DNA of 31,465 bases from ChocPot-Mid sp043804925 (GTDB lineage: Bacteria > Bacteroidota > Ignavibacteria > Kapaibacteriales > UBA2268), in assembly GCA_043804925.1 (NCBI GenBank), contig JAZDIP010000096.1, positions 1 to 31,465 on the forward strand. Direction: 5' to 3'. Made by a program: the position numbers and the translations under genes. Under the pieces are notes generated by a model. The model saw only the letters and a program-made list of their open reading frames with translations. It made no database searches and was not told the origin of the DNA. Shown piece after piece: positions 24,501 through 31,043 of this stretch; position 1 is the first letter of the stretch, and each line of letters opens with the position of its first letter.

Positions 24501-27312
24501 CGAATACATTGGGAGCTCCGTGACCATAAAAGGTTACCCAAATAGCACCTGCATCTATTTTTGAGATTATCTCATTAGCTTCTGCAACTCCAACAGTACT
24601 GCTGCTTTTTTTTGCTACCACCATTGTATCCCCGGCAAGAGGGGTTTCCATCCAATGAGAATACAGTATTCCATCCATATTATCTTTGAAATTTTCCCTT
24701 TCAGTATCAGTACCTCCACCTGTTAATGAAAGCAATTTTTTCATCCATGACATTTTTGGGGCAGTATCGTATTCCTTGTTTTTATTTAAAACATTAAAAA
24801 CATGTTGAACTTCTGATGCCGGGATTCTACCTACATACATGTCATGTAAATAATCATTCGCTGAATCAAGGCATACATACCAAAAGTCCGATACGGGCCA
24901 ACCGTAAGATGGAATATAATCCACATTTGCAATAGTCCTGGCTTTGTTTCCTGACCAGTTAGCATCTCCTATTAATAATAGATATTGTGGGGCGGGCTTT
25001 TGCCAGTTTTTGTTTGCATACTGAAGAAAAGATTTTATGGCGTGGGCTGATTTTATTCCAAATTTAAATTCTTTATATATATCTTCAATATCCACAACTT
25101 CTATTTCGTAACCCTGACCTCTACGATAATTAGCCAAAGAATCTGCACCTGCTTGAAATTTATTATGAGTTATAAAAATTGCATCTGCTCTGTGATTTTG
25201 ATTTTTCAGTTGTGAACTGTTAACTTTCTCTACAAGGGCATTTTCTATTGCATTAATATCACAGGCACTAATATCATAATTGACACCTGATTTAAATTGT
25301 TTTTCGGCAATAAAAGATTTACCGGAATTATGTTTAATAAAATTTATCGAGTTGGATATTCCATTACTAGTAATGTTTTCAACTGCATGGCTGATATCAT
25401 CGGTCTTGACGATAAATGTCCATGTGTCCCCTGCTTTTACCTGTGCAATCAAGTTGCTTCCTAAACTTTGCAATTTGGATATGATACCCGGAGAAGGAAC
25501 ATTCGTTGAATTATACGTTATAGCTATTATACTGCCTGCTGATGCTTCATTGATAAAATCAACAACCTGGTTGTTTAGTTCGGTGAATGTTCTGAATTCC
25601 AAAATTTTATAATCCGGTGCTTTTAAGATACCGATATTCATTGAACCAAGTTCTGATGAAAATGTGCTGTCATTGATTATTATCGAAGACCAAGGGAATT
25701 TTCCGCTTTTAGTTCCTGCAATTATATTGGTCCCCTGTTGACCTTGAATTTTGGATAAGTAGCTTGAATTTTTATCCAACAAAAAAATATCACTTGTTTT
25801 GAAATTAGGTATATTCAATTTAAAATTATCCTTCTGTACCTCGATGGAAAAATTCGTTCTTCCAGCGATAGCTAAAGGTTTAACACTACCGTTCAGTTCA
25901 ATATAATCAATTCCTACATCATTTGGGATTATTAAAGTATCAGGACTGAGTCTTTGGGCTATATTCAGTATTGTTAAATTATTTATTCCCGATACCAAAT
26001 TATCTACTGAAATATTTTTCCTGAATTTCAGTATACTTCCGGTATCTATTGCAAATTTTGATAATGTGTCATTATTTATCACAAGGGATAAATTATGCTT
26101 TGTGATTTGCTCATGATTCCAATATACACTAAGCAGGTTAACGTCTAATTGTATAGTGCCGGCAGGTAAACATAAAAAATCAAATAAGAACTTATTCTTT
26201 TTGCCTGAACCAATTTCTTGCCAAAGCCATCCTTCCCGATGAATATTTTCAATGTCATCTTGCAGATTAAAATCCCCATGAAGATATATTTTCTCATATT
26301 CGATATGTTCTTGAATATTCACATAATCCATTGTGTTTGTTGCATTGGTTACATTGGGAAAATCACTGAATCTTAAACCTTGTTGCGATTCATCATAATA
26401 AAGGAAATAAGCAGAGTAGTCGCTGTAATTGTTGAACCAAGTCGTATCTCCTTCTCCTCTGTGTCCCAAAAAGATTATTTCATCTCCCGCATTCAAAAAA
26501 GCATCGGAATCATTGTTGAAGCTGATAGGTATTTCTTCTCCTTTGAAAAGCAAATGAAAATAATTTATGTTTTTTCCGGCGAAAGAGTTTTCTGCAGAGA
26601 TTAAATCCTCTGCGTTTGCTTTGGCTATACCATCATTTTTAGTTGTCAGTTTCACATATTGTAATTCAGGTTCATACCAATAATCACTCAATATTTTTTC
26701 CTTTTTCCCTTCTCCCATCTCCCTTTTCCCTTCTCCTTTCTCCTTTTCTACTCTTTTTAATAATTCAGGCAGATGTTGTTTGTTGATATATTCCGAAAAA
26801 AAAGGATATTCGGGATTTATTTGGTCAAAATTGGATATTGGTATATTATGCTCAAACCTTAATAAAACTTCTATAGAATCGAAAATAAACAGTGAATTAG
26901 TATATTTCTCAAAGCGGAAGGGATTGATTTTTATAATTCCAACGGATATTCCTCTTTGCTTTCCAATATATTGTATGGTTACAGATTCATCAAAATCACT
27001 TTCGTAACTGATATGATTGGAAACCATTCTTTTCGAAAAAAACTTTTTTTCAAGTTTATAACCGGAATCATCCGGCAATGCGGCAATTAATTGAATTTCA
27101 TCAAAAAGGTATTGTCCTTTCTGATATGGTAAACTGTGTTTTGTATCCCGAAATTTTAAATAATCATAATTTGAATATTTGGTTTGCAGGAAATGCCTGG
27201 ATAATGAATTGATTTTGATTTTTATTAAATCGTTTTCCGTCTTAACATCTATTGTTTGAGACGACAAATTATAAGTAATAATCAATAATAAGAGCCAAAT
27301 ATACTTTTTCAT
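21562..27312 (-). CDS. Gingipain-type C25 cysteine peptidase with T9SS C-terminal domain (PorU-like)
   Basis: The 1916-residue protein has a signal peptide ending near L-S-S-Q (residue 19), a C25-type propeptide region to about residue 230, and further beta domains. The catalytic domain spans about 705-1055. The active-site histidine is H931 in F-Y-G-H-G-A-P-N, and the nucleophile is C961 in T-I-S-C-N-T-A-A-F; substrate-domain motifs L-L-L-I-G-D-A-N and Y-V-G-R-I-P-A are present. Long Ig-like and beta-sandwich domains follow. The last 80 residues (from C-E-P-N-P-I-N-E, including I-Y-D-V-T-G-R and G-V-Y-L-F-L-I-K) form a FlgD/T9SS sorting-type tail. PorU, the T9SS sortase that removes sorting domains and attaches cargo to lipopolysaccharide, is the nearest named relative, but is about 1150 residues in Porphyromonas. 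A secreted gingipain-like protease is the alternative. A heptamer tract encodes K-E-K-G-E-G-K-R-E-M-G near residues 186-206. Confidence 0.85.
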   Translation of the reverse strand: MKKYIWLLLLIITYNLSSQTIDVKTENDLIKIKINSLSRHFLQTKYSNYDYLKFRDTKHSLPYQKGQYLFDEIQLIAALPDDSGYKLEKKFFSKRMVSNHISYESDFDESVTIQYIGKQRGISVGIIKINPFRFEKYTNSLFIFDSIEVLLRFEHNIPISNFDQINPEYPFFSEYINKQHLPELLKRVEKEKGEGKREMGEGKKEKILSDYWYEPELQYVKLTTKNDGIAKANAEDLISAENSFAGKNINYFHLLFKGEEIPISFNNDSDAFLNAGDEIIFLGHRGEGDTTWFNNYSDYSAYFLYYDESQQGLRFSDFPNVTNATNTMDYVNIQEHIEYEKIYLHGDFNLQDDIENIHREGWLWQEIGSGKKNKFLFDFLCLPAGTIQLDVNLLSVYWNHEQITKHNLSLVINNDTLSKFAIDTGSILKFRKNISVDNLVSGINNLTILNIAQRLSPDTLIIPNDVGIDYIELNGSVKPLAIAGRTNFSIEVQKDNFKLNIPNFKTSDIFLLDKNSSYLSKIQGQQGTNIIAGTKSGKFPWSSIIINDSTFSSELGSMNIGILKAPDYKILEFRTFTELNNQVVDFINEASAGSIIAITYNSTNVPSPGIISKLQSLGSNLIAQVKAGDTWTFIVKTDDISHAVENITSNGISNSINFIKHNSGKSFIAEKQFKSGVNYDISACDINAIENALVEKVNSSQLKNQNHRADAIFITHNKFQAGADSLANYRRGQGYEIEVVDIEDIYKEFKFGIKSAHAIKSFLQYANKNWQKPAPQYLLLIGDANWSGNKARTIANVDYIPSYGWPVSDFWYVCLDSANDYLHDMYVGRIPASEVQHVFNVLNKNKEYDTAPKMSWMKKLLSLTGGGTDTERENFKDNMDGILYSHWMETPLAGDTMVVAKKSSSTVGVAEANEIISKIDAGAIWVTFYGHGAPNVFDMDGWHSEKLNNKGKYSFFTTISCNTAAFAEDTLVARNEDYLTIADKGFIATGGSSNFGADIPGQQIVSNMLDNVTDTNKRQRSLGEIVNNAKINMIAYDPLTRAFAQQFVLLGDPMTKIRIPTTRDIYTVENEVKVTNIFGNTILIDTDSNAIVSGFVFNNGYCENNNLSLRLIHKYKEKIDTFSIGYSSLCTKEPFLFDSLIIYSRPGIHEIEIIAELTDTILEIYKDSFEVFKSGLLALDPLPYWNKDGNNLHFRFINPVTDKDVEYEFYITSLNNEGDEKIIYQSKKPEINILENCIDWLPDSNFVNGNKYFVYARYVNQNQQIESDWLRIPFYTDTQETEKVKVNLNNEFLNDFDLHDFKIVNENGNKVLRFNDILKNFQLISAKGNSTVDRYCEIVYDDEIYIYTPSTSNAPVGINLIVVSGKDGKYIATRKYNTWDGENSTRNLVTFLNDSVETGDWLLLSSCGGAWRMFYHTGLKNPDATGSFKTFKEAMAKFGSQAVNEIPEINDIPQVSFAFAGRKEIVNSKTIENIAMDGSQITAADSITIFPMEAVVSIPVIFTAKKWENCKIDADIDFSEASTTLSTLGFNYSNSFQVLDKFYDTLFVDLSFMDSLKFPGIGVTLQVKRFSEDNDIKINNFEINFSPSPELAMVQSQSMLIPDTVMRGESSRLTYKVENLSLRSTAEDIGMLVSLQPEGLNEIIFKDTITSIAPNNNVSTDLNIETLQLKENNLVTVSANYPKTYNELYTFNNSLQRTLHLRRDNDKPFVKIFADGVEIHDSSYVSTSPFFEIELYDYSFEPVLAVPEPIRVRINSVRQTESNAEDYKLELINKDDFKAVLGFLSDTLFDWDNRIEVIFQDAAGNVDTVEYHIFTSLNAIITNPQCEPNPINENANITFSYKASDNAGTAVIAIYDVTGRNIKTLRRNLVIGKNELEFDGYDVNGNSISQGVYLFLIKTISPNYSEPVTGKFVKLR
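26694..26756 (-). repeat. In-frame heptanucleotide repeat inside the C25 peptidase gene
   Basis: Nine 7-bp units, plus-strand consensus CCTTYTC, give exactly 63 bp or 21 codons. On the coding strand it yields a Glu/Lys/Gly-rich stretch between the propeptide and the W-Y-E-P-E-L segment. This is the longest heptamer tract in the window. Confidence 0.85.
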
Positions 27313-27470
27313 ATATACCCAAAATTAAATTAAAAAAAAGTATCAAATACCAAATTTAAAAAACTCTCCTCATTGATAATATATTATGTTAAATATAGAC
27401 TATTAAAACAAAAAATCATTTTATTTAATTTTACGGTTATTTAGAAAGACTTCATTTGAAAATTTGGTAT

Positions 27471-27512
27471 ATTTTCATAAGTATTTTATTTATTTGATAT
27501 TTTTATGAAAAT
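27471..27512. promoter_or_regulatory. Perfect 10-bp inverted repeat in the divergent promoter region
   Basis: ATTTTCATAA (27471-27480) and TTATGAAAAT (27503-27512) are exact inverse copies separated by 22 bp. They lie between the divergent C25 peptidase and radical SAM genes, about 83 bp before the latter's start. It could be an operator for either gene; the region is very AT-rich, so chance is possible. Confidence 0.35.
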
Positions 27513-27594
27513 TTACTACAAAAATATAGTATTTTTTACCATTGCAATTAATCAGATTATTTCTTATTTTTAGTTAATTTAAATAAGGATATTC

Positions 27595-28644
27595 ATGAAA
27601 TATGATTTGCCATATGTTATTTTTGAAGCAACAAGTGCTTGCAACCTTGATTGCCTTTATTGTTATAATATATGGAAAATTCCCGGAACAAAACATTTAC
27701 CTTTCAATTCTTACAAGCAATCACTCAAAACTTTAAAGAGGTTGTTTAAAATTGCAAATGTTTCTAATGTTACTTTCACAGGTGGCGAACCTCTATTAGC
27801 TGAAAGAATATCCGAGCAAATCCTTTTTTGCAGAATGAAAAAAGTAAATGTAACTTTAATAACAAACGGAAATTCTGCAACTAAGGAAAAATATAAAGAA
27901 CTAATTGATTTAGGGATTGGGTTATTCGAGCTTCCACTCCACTCTAATGATGAAAAAATCCATGATTACCTGACAAGAAAACCCGGTTCTCATTCAAAAG
28001 TCGTGAAATCCATTAAAAAATTACAAGAGCTGAATGCGAATGTCGTTGTTGATGTAGTTTTGAATAAATTGAATTTAAAAGATATTGAAGAAACATTGAG
28101 TTATATTAAATCTCTTGGACTTAATCGTGTGATGCTCACAAGATTCAATGTCGGTGGTGAAGGATTGAAACATATAGCTGAACTCCTCCCTTCAATAGAC
28201 GAATTGAAATCAGCTTTTGCAGTTGCCGATAGAATGTCTGATGAACTTGACATGAAGATAACTTCTAACGTTTGCACTCCCTTATGTGTGCTCAATCCCA
28301 ATGACTATAAAAACATTACAACACTGTCCTGCTCTGCAAATATCAGGAATATGCCTTTGACACTTGATATTAACGGGAACGTCAGGATTTGCAATCATTC
28401 TCCGGTTTATATCGGTAATATTTTTGAGCAGAGTTTCGAGGAGCTTTCTAATTCCGGTTACGTAAAAAGCTGGAAGGAAATCAAACCGGATTATTGCGAT
28501 GAATGCAATGTTTATAATGTATGCTTTGGCGGTTGCAGAGCCGCATCCGAGCAAATGGGATTTGGATTGAAAGAACCTGACCCGCTAATTTCTTTAAATA
28601 CCCCAAAACATGAATTAGAAACAAAATTCAGGGAAGTATCATGA
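27595..28644 (+). CDS. Radical SAM/SPASM protein, putative maturase of the downstream leader-bearing proteins
   Basis: The radical SAM triad C-N-L-D-C-L-Y-C lies at C16, C20 and C23, followed by F-T-G-G-E-P-L-L for S-adenosylmethionine binding. A C-terminal SPASM domain carries C246, C266 (in V-R-I-C-N-H-S), C301, C304, C310 and C314 (in C-D-E-C-N-V-Y-N-V-C-F-G-G-C), enough for auxiliary [4Fe-4S] clusters. SPASM enzymes mostly modify ribosomally made peptides and proteins or mature enzymes. At 349 residues it is typical. AAGGA lies 6-10 bases before the ATG. Its stop overlaps the next start by 4 bases (ATGA), so it is translationally coupled to the first of three proteins with a common leader. 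I recall an rSAM/lipoprotein family pair in Bacteroidota (TIGR04133 with TIGR04134); membership is likely but unverified. The modification is unknown. Confidence 0.9.
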   Translation: MKYDLPYVIFEATSACNLDCLYCYNIWKIPGTKHLPFNSYKQSLKTLKRLFKIANVSNVTFTGGEPLLAERISEQILFCRMKKVNVTLITNGNSATKEKYKELIDLGIGLFELPLHSNDEKIHDYLTRKPGSHSKVVKSIKKLQELNANVVVDVVLNKLNLKDIEETLSYIKSLGLNRVMLTRFNVGGEGLKHIAELLPSIDELKSAFAVADRMSDELDMKITSNVCTPLCVLNPNDYKNITTLSCSANIRNMPLTLDINGNVRICNHSPVYIGNIFEQSFEELSNSGYVKSWKEIKPDYCDECNVYNVCFGGCRAASEQMGFGLKEPDPLISLNTPKHELETKFREVS

Positions 28645-28784
28645 AAAAAGATCTCTATATACCGCTCGTAATTATTGCTTTAACGCTTGTATTTGGCATT
28701 ATCTGCCTTATGGTTTATCTCTCAGATGGCAATGCCTACTGGATTAAGAAGAAGCTGAAAATCGGTGCTTTGCTTTTGACTTTT
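28641..28784 (+). repeat. Shared leader module, copy 1
   Basis: This 144-bp, 48-codon segment is repeated at 29558 and 30285. By hand alignment it differs from copy 2 at 12 codons synonymously and 5 non-synonymously, and from copy 3 at about 19 and 3. Confidence 0.9.
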
Positions 28785-29528
28785 AATGCTATTGTATATG
28801 GAACGAATGCTCAAGATCCATTTACTTCTTGTTATTTAGCTCCTGAAGAAGTTAAAGATCTAGCTTTTATTGGTCCCGTTTTAAATGCTAATTTCACAAC
28901 AATAAAAAATAATCAGTTGCAATCTGACATCAAATGTAATTTAGAGAAATTGCCAGATATGACAGCAAATGGATTTGGAATTGGTATATCGTGGGAAAAT
29001 CATTTAGGAAATCTGGAAGAAACAAATTCATCAATTATTATTAATTTAATTTATGATAATTATTCTGCAAATCATACTGAAGTATTTGAATCCGATTGTG
29101 TGCAAAGCGATAGCGTACTATTACTAGTCGGTTCAAAATTAGACCTTGAATATGATTATTCATTCTTAACACTTGATATTTTATATAAACATAACTTTTT
29201 TACAAACTATCCTTTAGGATTAGTTGGTGGTTTTTATGGCTCATATAATATTATATCAGATTCAAAAGAAATTTTAACACCCCGAGTATTTGATAGTGGT
29301 AATATTGTATATGATGATAAAAGAACTCTTCACGATGGAGAGAATAAAACTCATCTGGATTTTGATTTTGGTATCAGATTGTCTATTCAATATGAACTCT
29401 TCGTTTCAAAACGTTATTATATAATTCCTACTATTGGATTGACTTTGCCTTATACAAAAGTAATCAATGATAATGATTGGAATGTCAATTCTTGGTTTGC
29501 TGGTATTTCTATAAGATTTGGATTATAA
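28641..29528 (+). CDS. Leader-bearing outer-membrane beta-barrel protein (rSAM-linked gene 1)
   Basis: Residues 1-48 are the shared leader: M-K-K-D-L-Y-I-P-L, a hydrophobic segment (about 6-28), G-N-A-Y-W-I-K-K-K-L-K and the start of a second hydrophobic run. Export processing probably falls after T-N-A-Q (residue 58). It is followed at once by D-P-F-T-S-C-Y, with C64 and Y65. From L-A-P-E-E onward the body is homologous to the barrel at 13492: shared W-E-N-H-L-G-like, P-L-G-L and Q-Y-E-L-F motifs and a terminal strand I-S-I-R-F-G-L. So this is a common barrel body joined to the leader of its two downstream neighbours. The start overlaps the radical SAM stop by 4 bases. It should lie in the outer membrane; the leader's role in sorting or modification is inference. 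Confidence 0.8.
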   Translation: MKKDLYIPLVIIALTLVFGIICLMVYLSDGNAYWIKKKLKIGALLLTFNAIVYGTNAQDPFTSCYLAPEEVKDLAFIGPVLNANFTTIKNNQLQSDIKCNLEKLPDMTANGFGIGISWENHLGNLEETNSSIIINLIYDNYSANHTEVFESDCVQSDSVLLLVGSKLDLEYDYSFLTLDILYKHNFFTNYPLGLVGGFYGSYNIISDSKEILTPRVFDSGNIVYDDKRTLHDGENKTHLDFDFGIRLSIQYELFVSKRYYIIPTIGLTLPYTKVINDNDWNVNSWFAGISIRFGL

Positions 29529-29557
29529 TTTGGTACATATTAATTTATGAGGCTATC

Positions 29558-29701
29558 ATGAAAAAAGAACTTTACATACCGCTCATAATTGTTGCCTTAA
29601 CACTTATGTTTGGCATTATTTGCCTTATGGTTTATCTCTCAGACGGCAATGCCTACTGGATAAAGAAGAAATTGAAAATTGGTGCTTTGTTACTGACTAT
29701 T
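29558..29701 (+). repeat. Shared leader module, copy 2
   Basis: 48 codons matching the modules at 28641 and 30285. Differences from copy 3 by hand alignment are 12 synonymous and 4 non-synonymous codons, the latter all conservative or at variable positions. Confidence 0.9.
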
Positions 29702-30079
29702 ACTTGGTTTGTAAACAGCTGCGAAAAAAGCCCTACGATAGAAGTAACATGCTATGATCCTATGCCTCCAAAAAATACAATCTGGATTAACAATTCAAAT
29801 GACACTTTAATTTACTCTGTTAAAGACACTATGTTTATACACATTATTAATCCGTCATTTCCTTTTTATTCATTCGATATAACTGACAGCTCATTGAAAT
29901 CTATTAAATCCGATATTCTTAAGAAGCAAAACGATACAACAAGCTACGATAAATTTTATATTTTAATTTTAACAAATGATTTTGAAATCGGTAAATACAT
30001 AATTAATTTCTTTGGTGAAAATGACACAATTGTTACAAAGAAAAACAAAATCAGGTCTCATGATTTTTTTATAAAATAA
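29558..30079 (+). CDS. Leader-bearing small lipoprotein (rSAM-linked gene 2)
   Basis: The frame is open upstream to an ATG at 29477 inside the previous gene. The ATG at 29558 is chosen because it begins the shared leader exactly where the other two genes do and has GAGG just upstream. The 173-residue protein has the 48-residue leader and then T-I-T-W-F-V-N-S-C, a lipobox-like end with C55. A second motif follows: V-T-C-Y-D-P-M-P with C65 and Y66. The mature part of about 119 residues is rich in Asn, Asp, Ile and Ser and looks like a single small beta domain. It is clearly paralogous to gene 3 (shared K-D-T-M-F-I, S-I-K-S-D, K-K-N-K-I). No known domain is recognised. The hydrophobic stretch before the lipoprotein signal is unusual. 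Confidence 0.75.
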   Translation: MKKELYIPLIIVALTLMFGIICLMVYLSDGNAYWIKKKLKIGALLLTITWFVNSCEKSPTIEVTCYDPMPPKNTIWINNSNDTLIYSVKDTMFIHIINPSFPFYSFDITDSSLKSIKSDILKKQNDTTSYDKFYILILTNDFEIGKYIINFFGENDTIVTKKNKIRSHDFFIK

Positions 30080-30103
30080 TTACTCCCAATAGTGAGAAAT
30101 AAA

Positions 30104-30166
30104 ATGAAAAATGAAATTTACATACTAATGATAATTAAATTTGTAAGTTATCGTGAATTTAGTTAA
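30104..30166 (+). pseudogene. Remnant of a fourth leader module
   Basis: A 20-codon frame begins M-K-N-E-I-Y-I-L-M-I-I and then degenerates to a stop. It aligns with M-K-K-E-L-Y-I-P-L-I-I of the intact leaders at the nucleotide level (for example TTTACATA shared), and lies between genes 2 and 3. It looks like the decayed 5' end of another copy; a chance match to AT-rich DNA cannot be fully excluded. Confidence 0.55.
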
Positions 30167-30198
30167 TTTTTAATTACACTTTTTTATATTTAGTAAAT

Positions 30199-30282
30199 TA
30201 GTTTTTGCTTAACTCAGAAAAGGAAGAATTTCGTAAATAATTGATAAATATAATAGTTTTTGCTTAACTCGAAAAAGGAAAG
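30199..30282 (+). repeat. Imperfect direct repeat upstream of rSAM-linked gene 3
   Basis: TAGTTTTTGCTTAACTC, continuing into AGAAAAGGAA, occurs at 30199-30225. A close copy occurs at 30254-30280, ending in GAAAAAGGAA just before the gene 3 ATG at 30285. The second copy supplies the ribosome binding site, so the first may mark the start region of a lost gene. Confidence 0.65.
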
Positions 30283-30284
30283 TA

Positions 30285-30428
30285 ATGAAAAAAGAACTTT
30301 ACATACCACTTATAATTATTGCCCTGACACTCGTGTTTGGCATTATTTGTCTTATGGTTTATCTATCGAATGGCAATGCCTATTGGATAAAAAAGAAACT
30401 GAAAATTGGTGCTTTGCTTTTGACTTTC
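30285..30428 (+). repeat. Shared leader module, copy 3
   Basis: 48 codons matching the modules at 28641 and 29558. Protein identity to either is above 90 percent, while many third positions differ. Confidence 0.9.
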
Positions 30429-30800
30429 TCTTGGTTCGCGAATAGTTGTGAAATAGAACCTACCCGAACATGCTATCTTCCTGCAATGCCTGAAAATTCA
30501 ATTTCTATTAGTAATCAGAGTGATTCAATTATTTATTCCATAAAAGATACAATGTTTATACAGATTGATAATCCGAGCTATCCATATTTTTCCTATGATA
30601 TATTGGATAAATCTATGAATTCAATTAAATCCGATTTGCTCAATAAACATTTTGATTCAACAACTTACAACGAATTTTATTTTCTGATTTTCACTGTTGA
30701 ATTCACTCCGGGTAAATATCAAATCAATTTCTATGGGGAAAAGGAAGAAATAGTAACTAGGAAAAACAAAATCAAATCTTATGATTTTTCAATTGAATGA
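30285..30800 (+). CDS. Leader-bearing small lipoprotein (rSAM-linked gene 3)
   Basis: The 171-residue protein starts with the shared leader, then F-S-W-F-A-N-S-C with probable lipid-attachment C55. After that come E-I-E-P-T-R-T-C-Y-L-P-A-M-P, with C63 and Y64. The body is paralogous to gene 2 over its whole length: S-I-K-D-T-M-F-I-Q, N-P-S-Y-P-Y, S-I-K-S-D and R-K-N-K-I-K-S-Y-D-F. AAAAGGAAAG precedes the ATG. It lies 205 bp after gene 2, across a region with a decayed leader and a direct repeat, so it may have its own transcript. It is probably a periplasm-facing or outer-membrane lipoprotein; substrate status for the radical SAM enzyme is inferred from the shared leader and position. Confidence 0.75.
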   Translation: MKKELYIPLIIIALTLVFGIICLMVYLSNGNAYWIKKKLKIGALLLTFSWFANSCEIEPTRTCYLPAMPENSISISNQSDSIIYSIKDTMFIQIDNPSYPYFSYDILDKSMNSIKSDLLNKHFDSTTYNEFYFLIFTVEFTPGKYQINFYGEKEEIVTRKNKIKSYDFSIE

Positions 30801-30830
30801 TTTCCTGTAAAGGAAAAAATGACCTTTTTT
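30801..30830 (+). terminator. Weak hairpin after rSAM-linked gene 3
   Basis: TTTCCT (30801-30806) pairs with AGGAAA (30811-30816) around a 4-base loop directly after the stop codon; a run of six T residues follows 8 bases later. The stem is short and AT-rich, so terminator function is only possible. Confidence 0.3.
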
Positions 30831-31043
30831 GATTGGAACTAGTCAAAAAAAAGTGAGTCTGACTGGAGTCGAACTTTATTAGATGTTTTTTTATACTTTT
30901 CTATTATTTGTATGTTAAATATGGTGTTTATACAAGTATTATTAAACTTCTGATAAAATTCTTTCTAAAATATTAAAATAGTTTCTAACAATAAACCGTT
31001 AACAAAACCGTTATTTTTTAGAATTAATAAAACAGAGTTTGAT

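Noticed and set aside
28710..28784. An internal start at residue 24 of the leader-bearing genes, giving an ordinary signal peptide
   Set aside because: The codons before it show synonymous change with protein conservation in all three copies, and the ATGA overlap with the radical SAM stop fixes the first ATG.
29477..29557. An N-terminal extension of rSAM-linked gene 2 into the preceding gene
   Set aside because: The extension overlaps the end of gene 1, has no counterpart in genes 1 and 3, and the shared leader begins exactly at 29558.
30854..30875. A tRNA-3'-end-like sequence (GGAGTCGAAC) before the integrase, as a possible attachment site
   Set aside because: The flanking bases cannot form a T-stem and no other cloverleaf arm is visible. 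With the rest of the element outside the window it cannot be called an att site.
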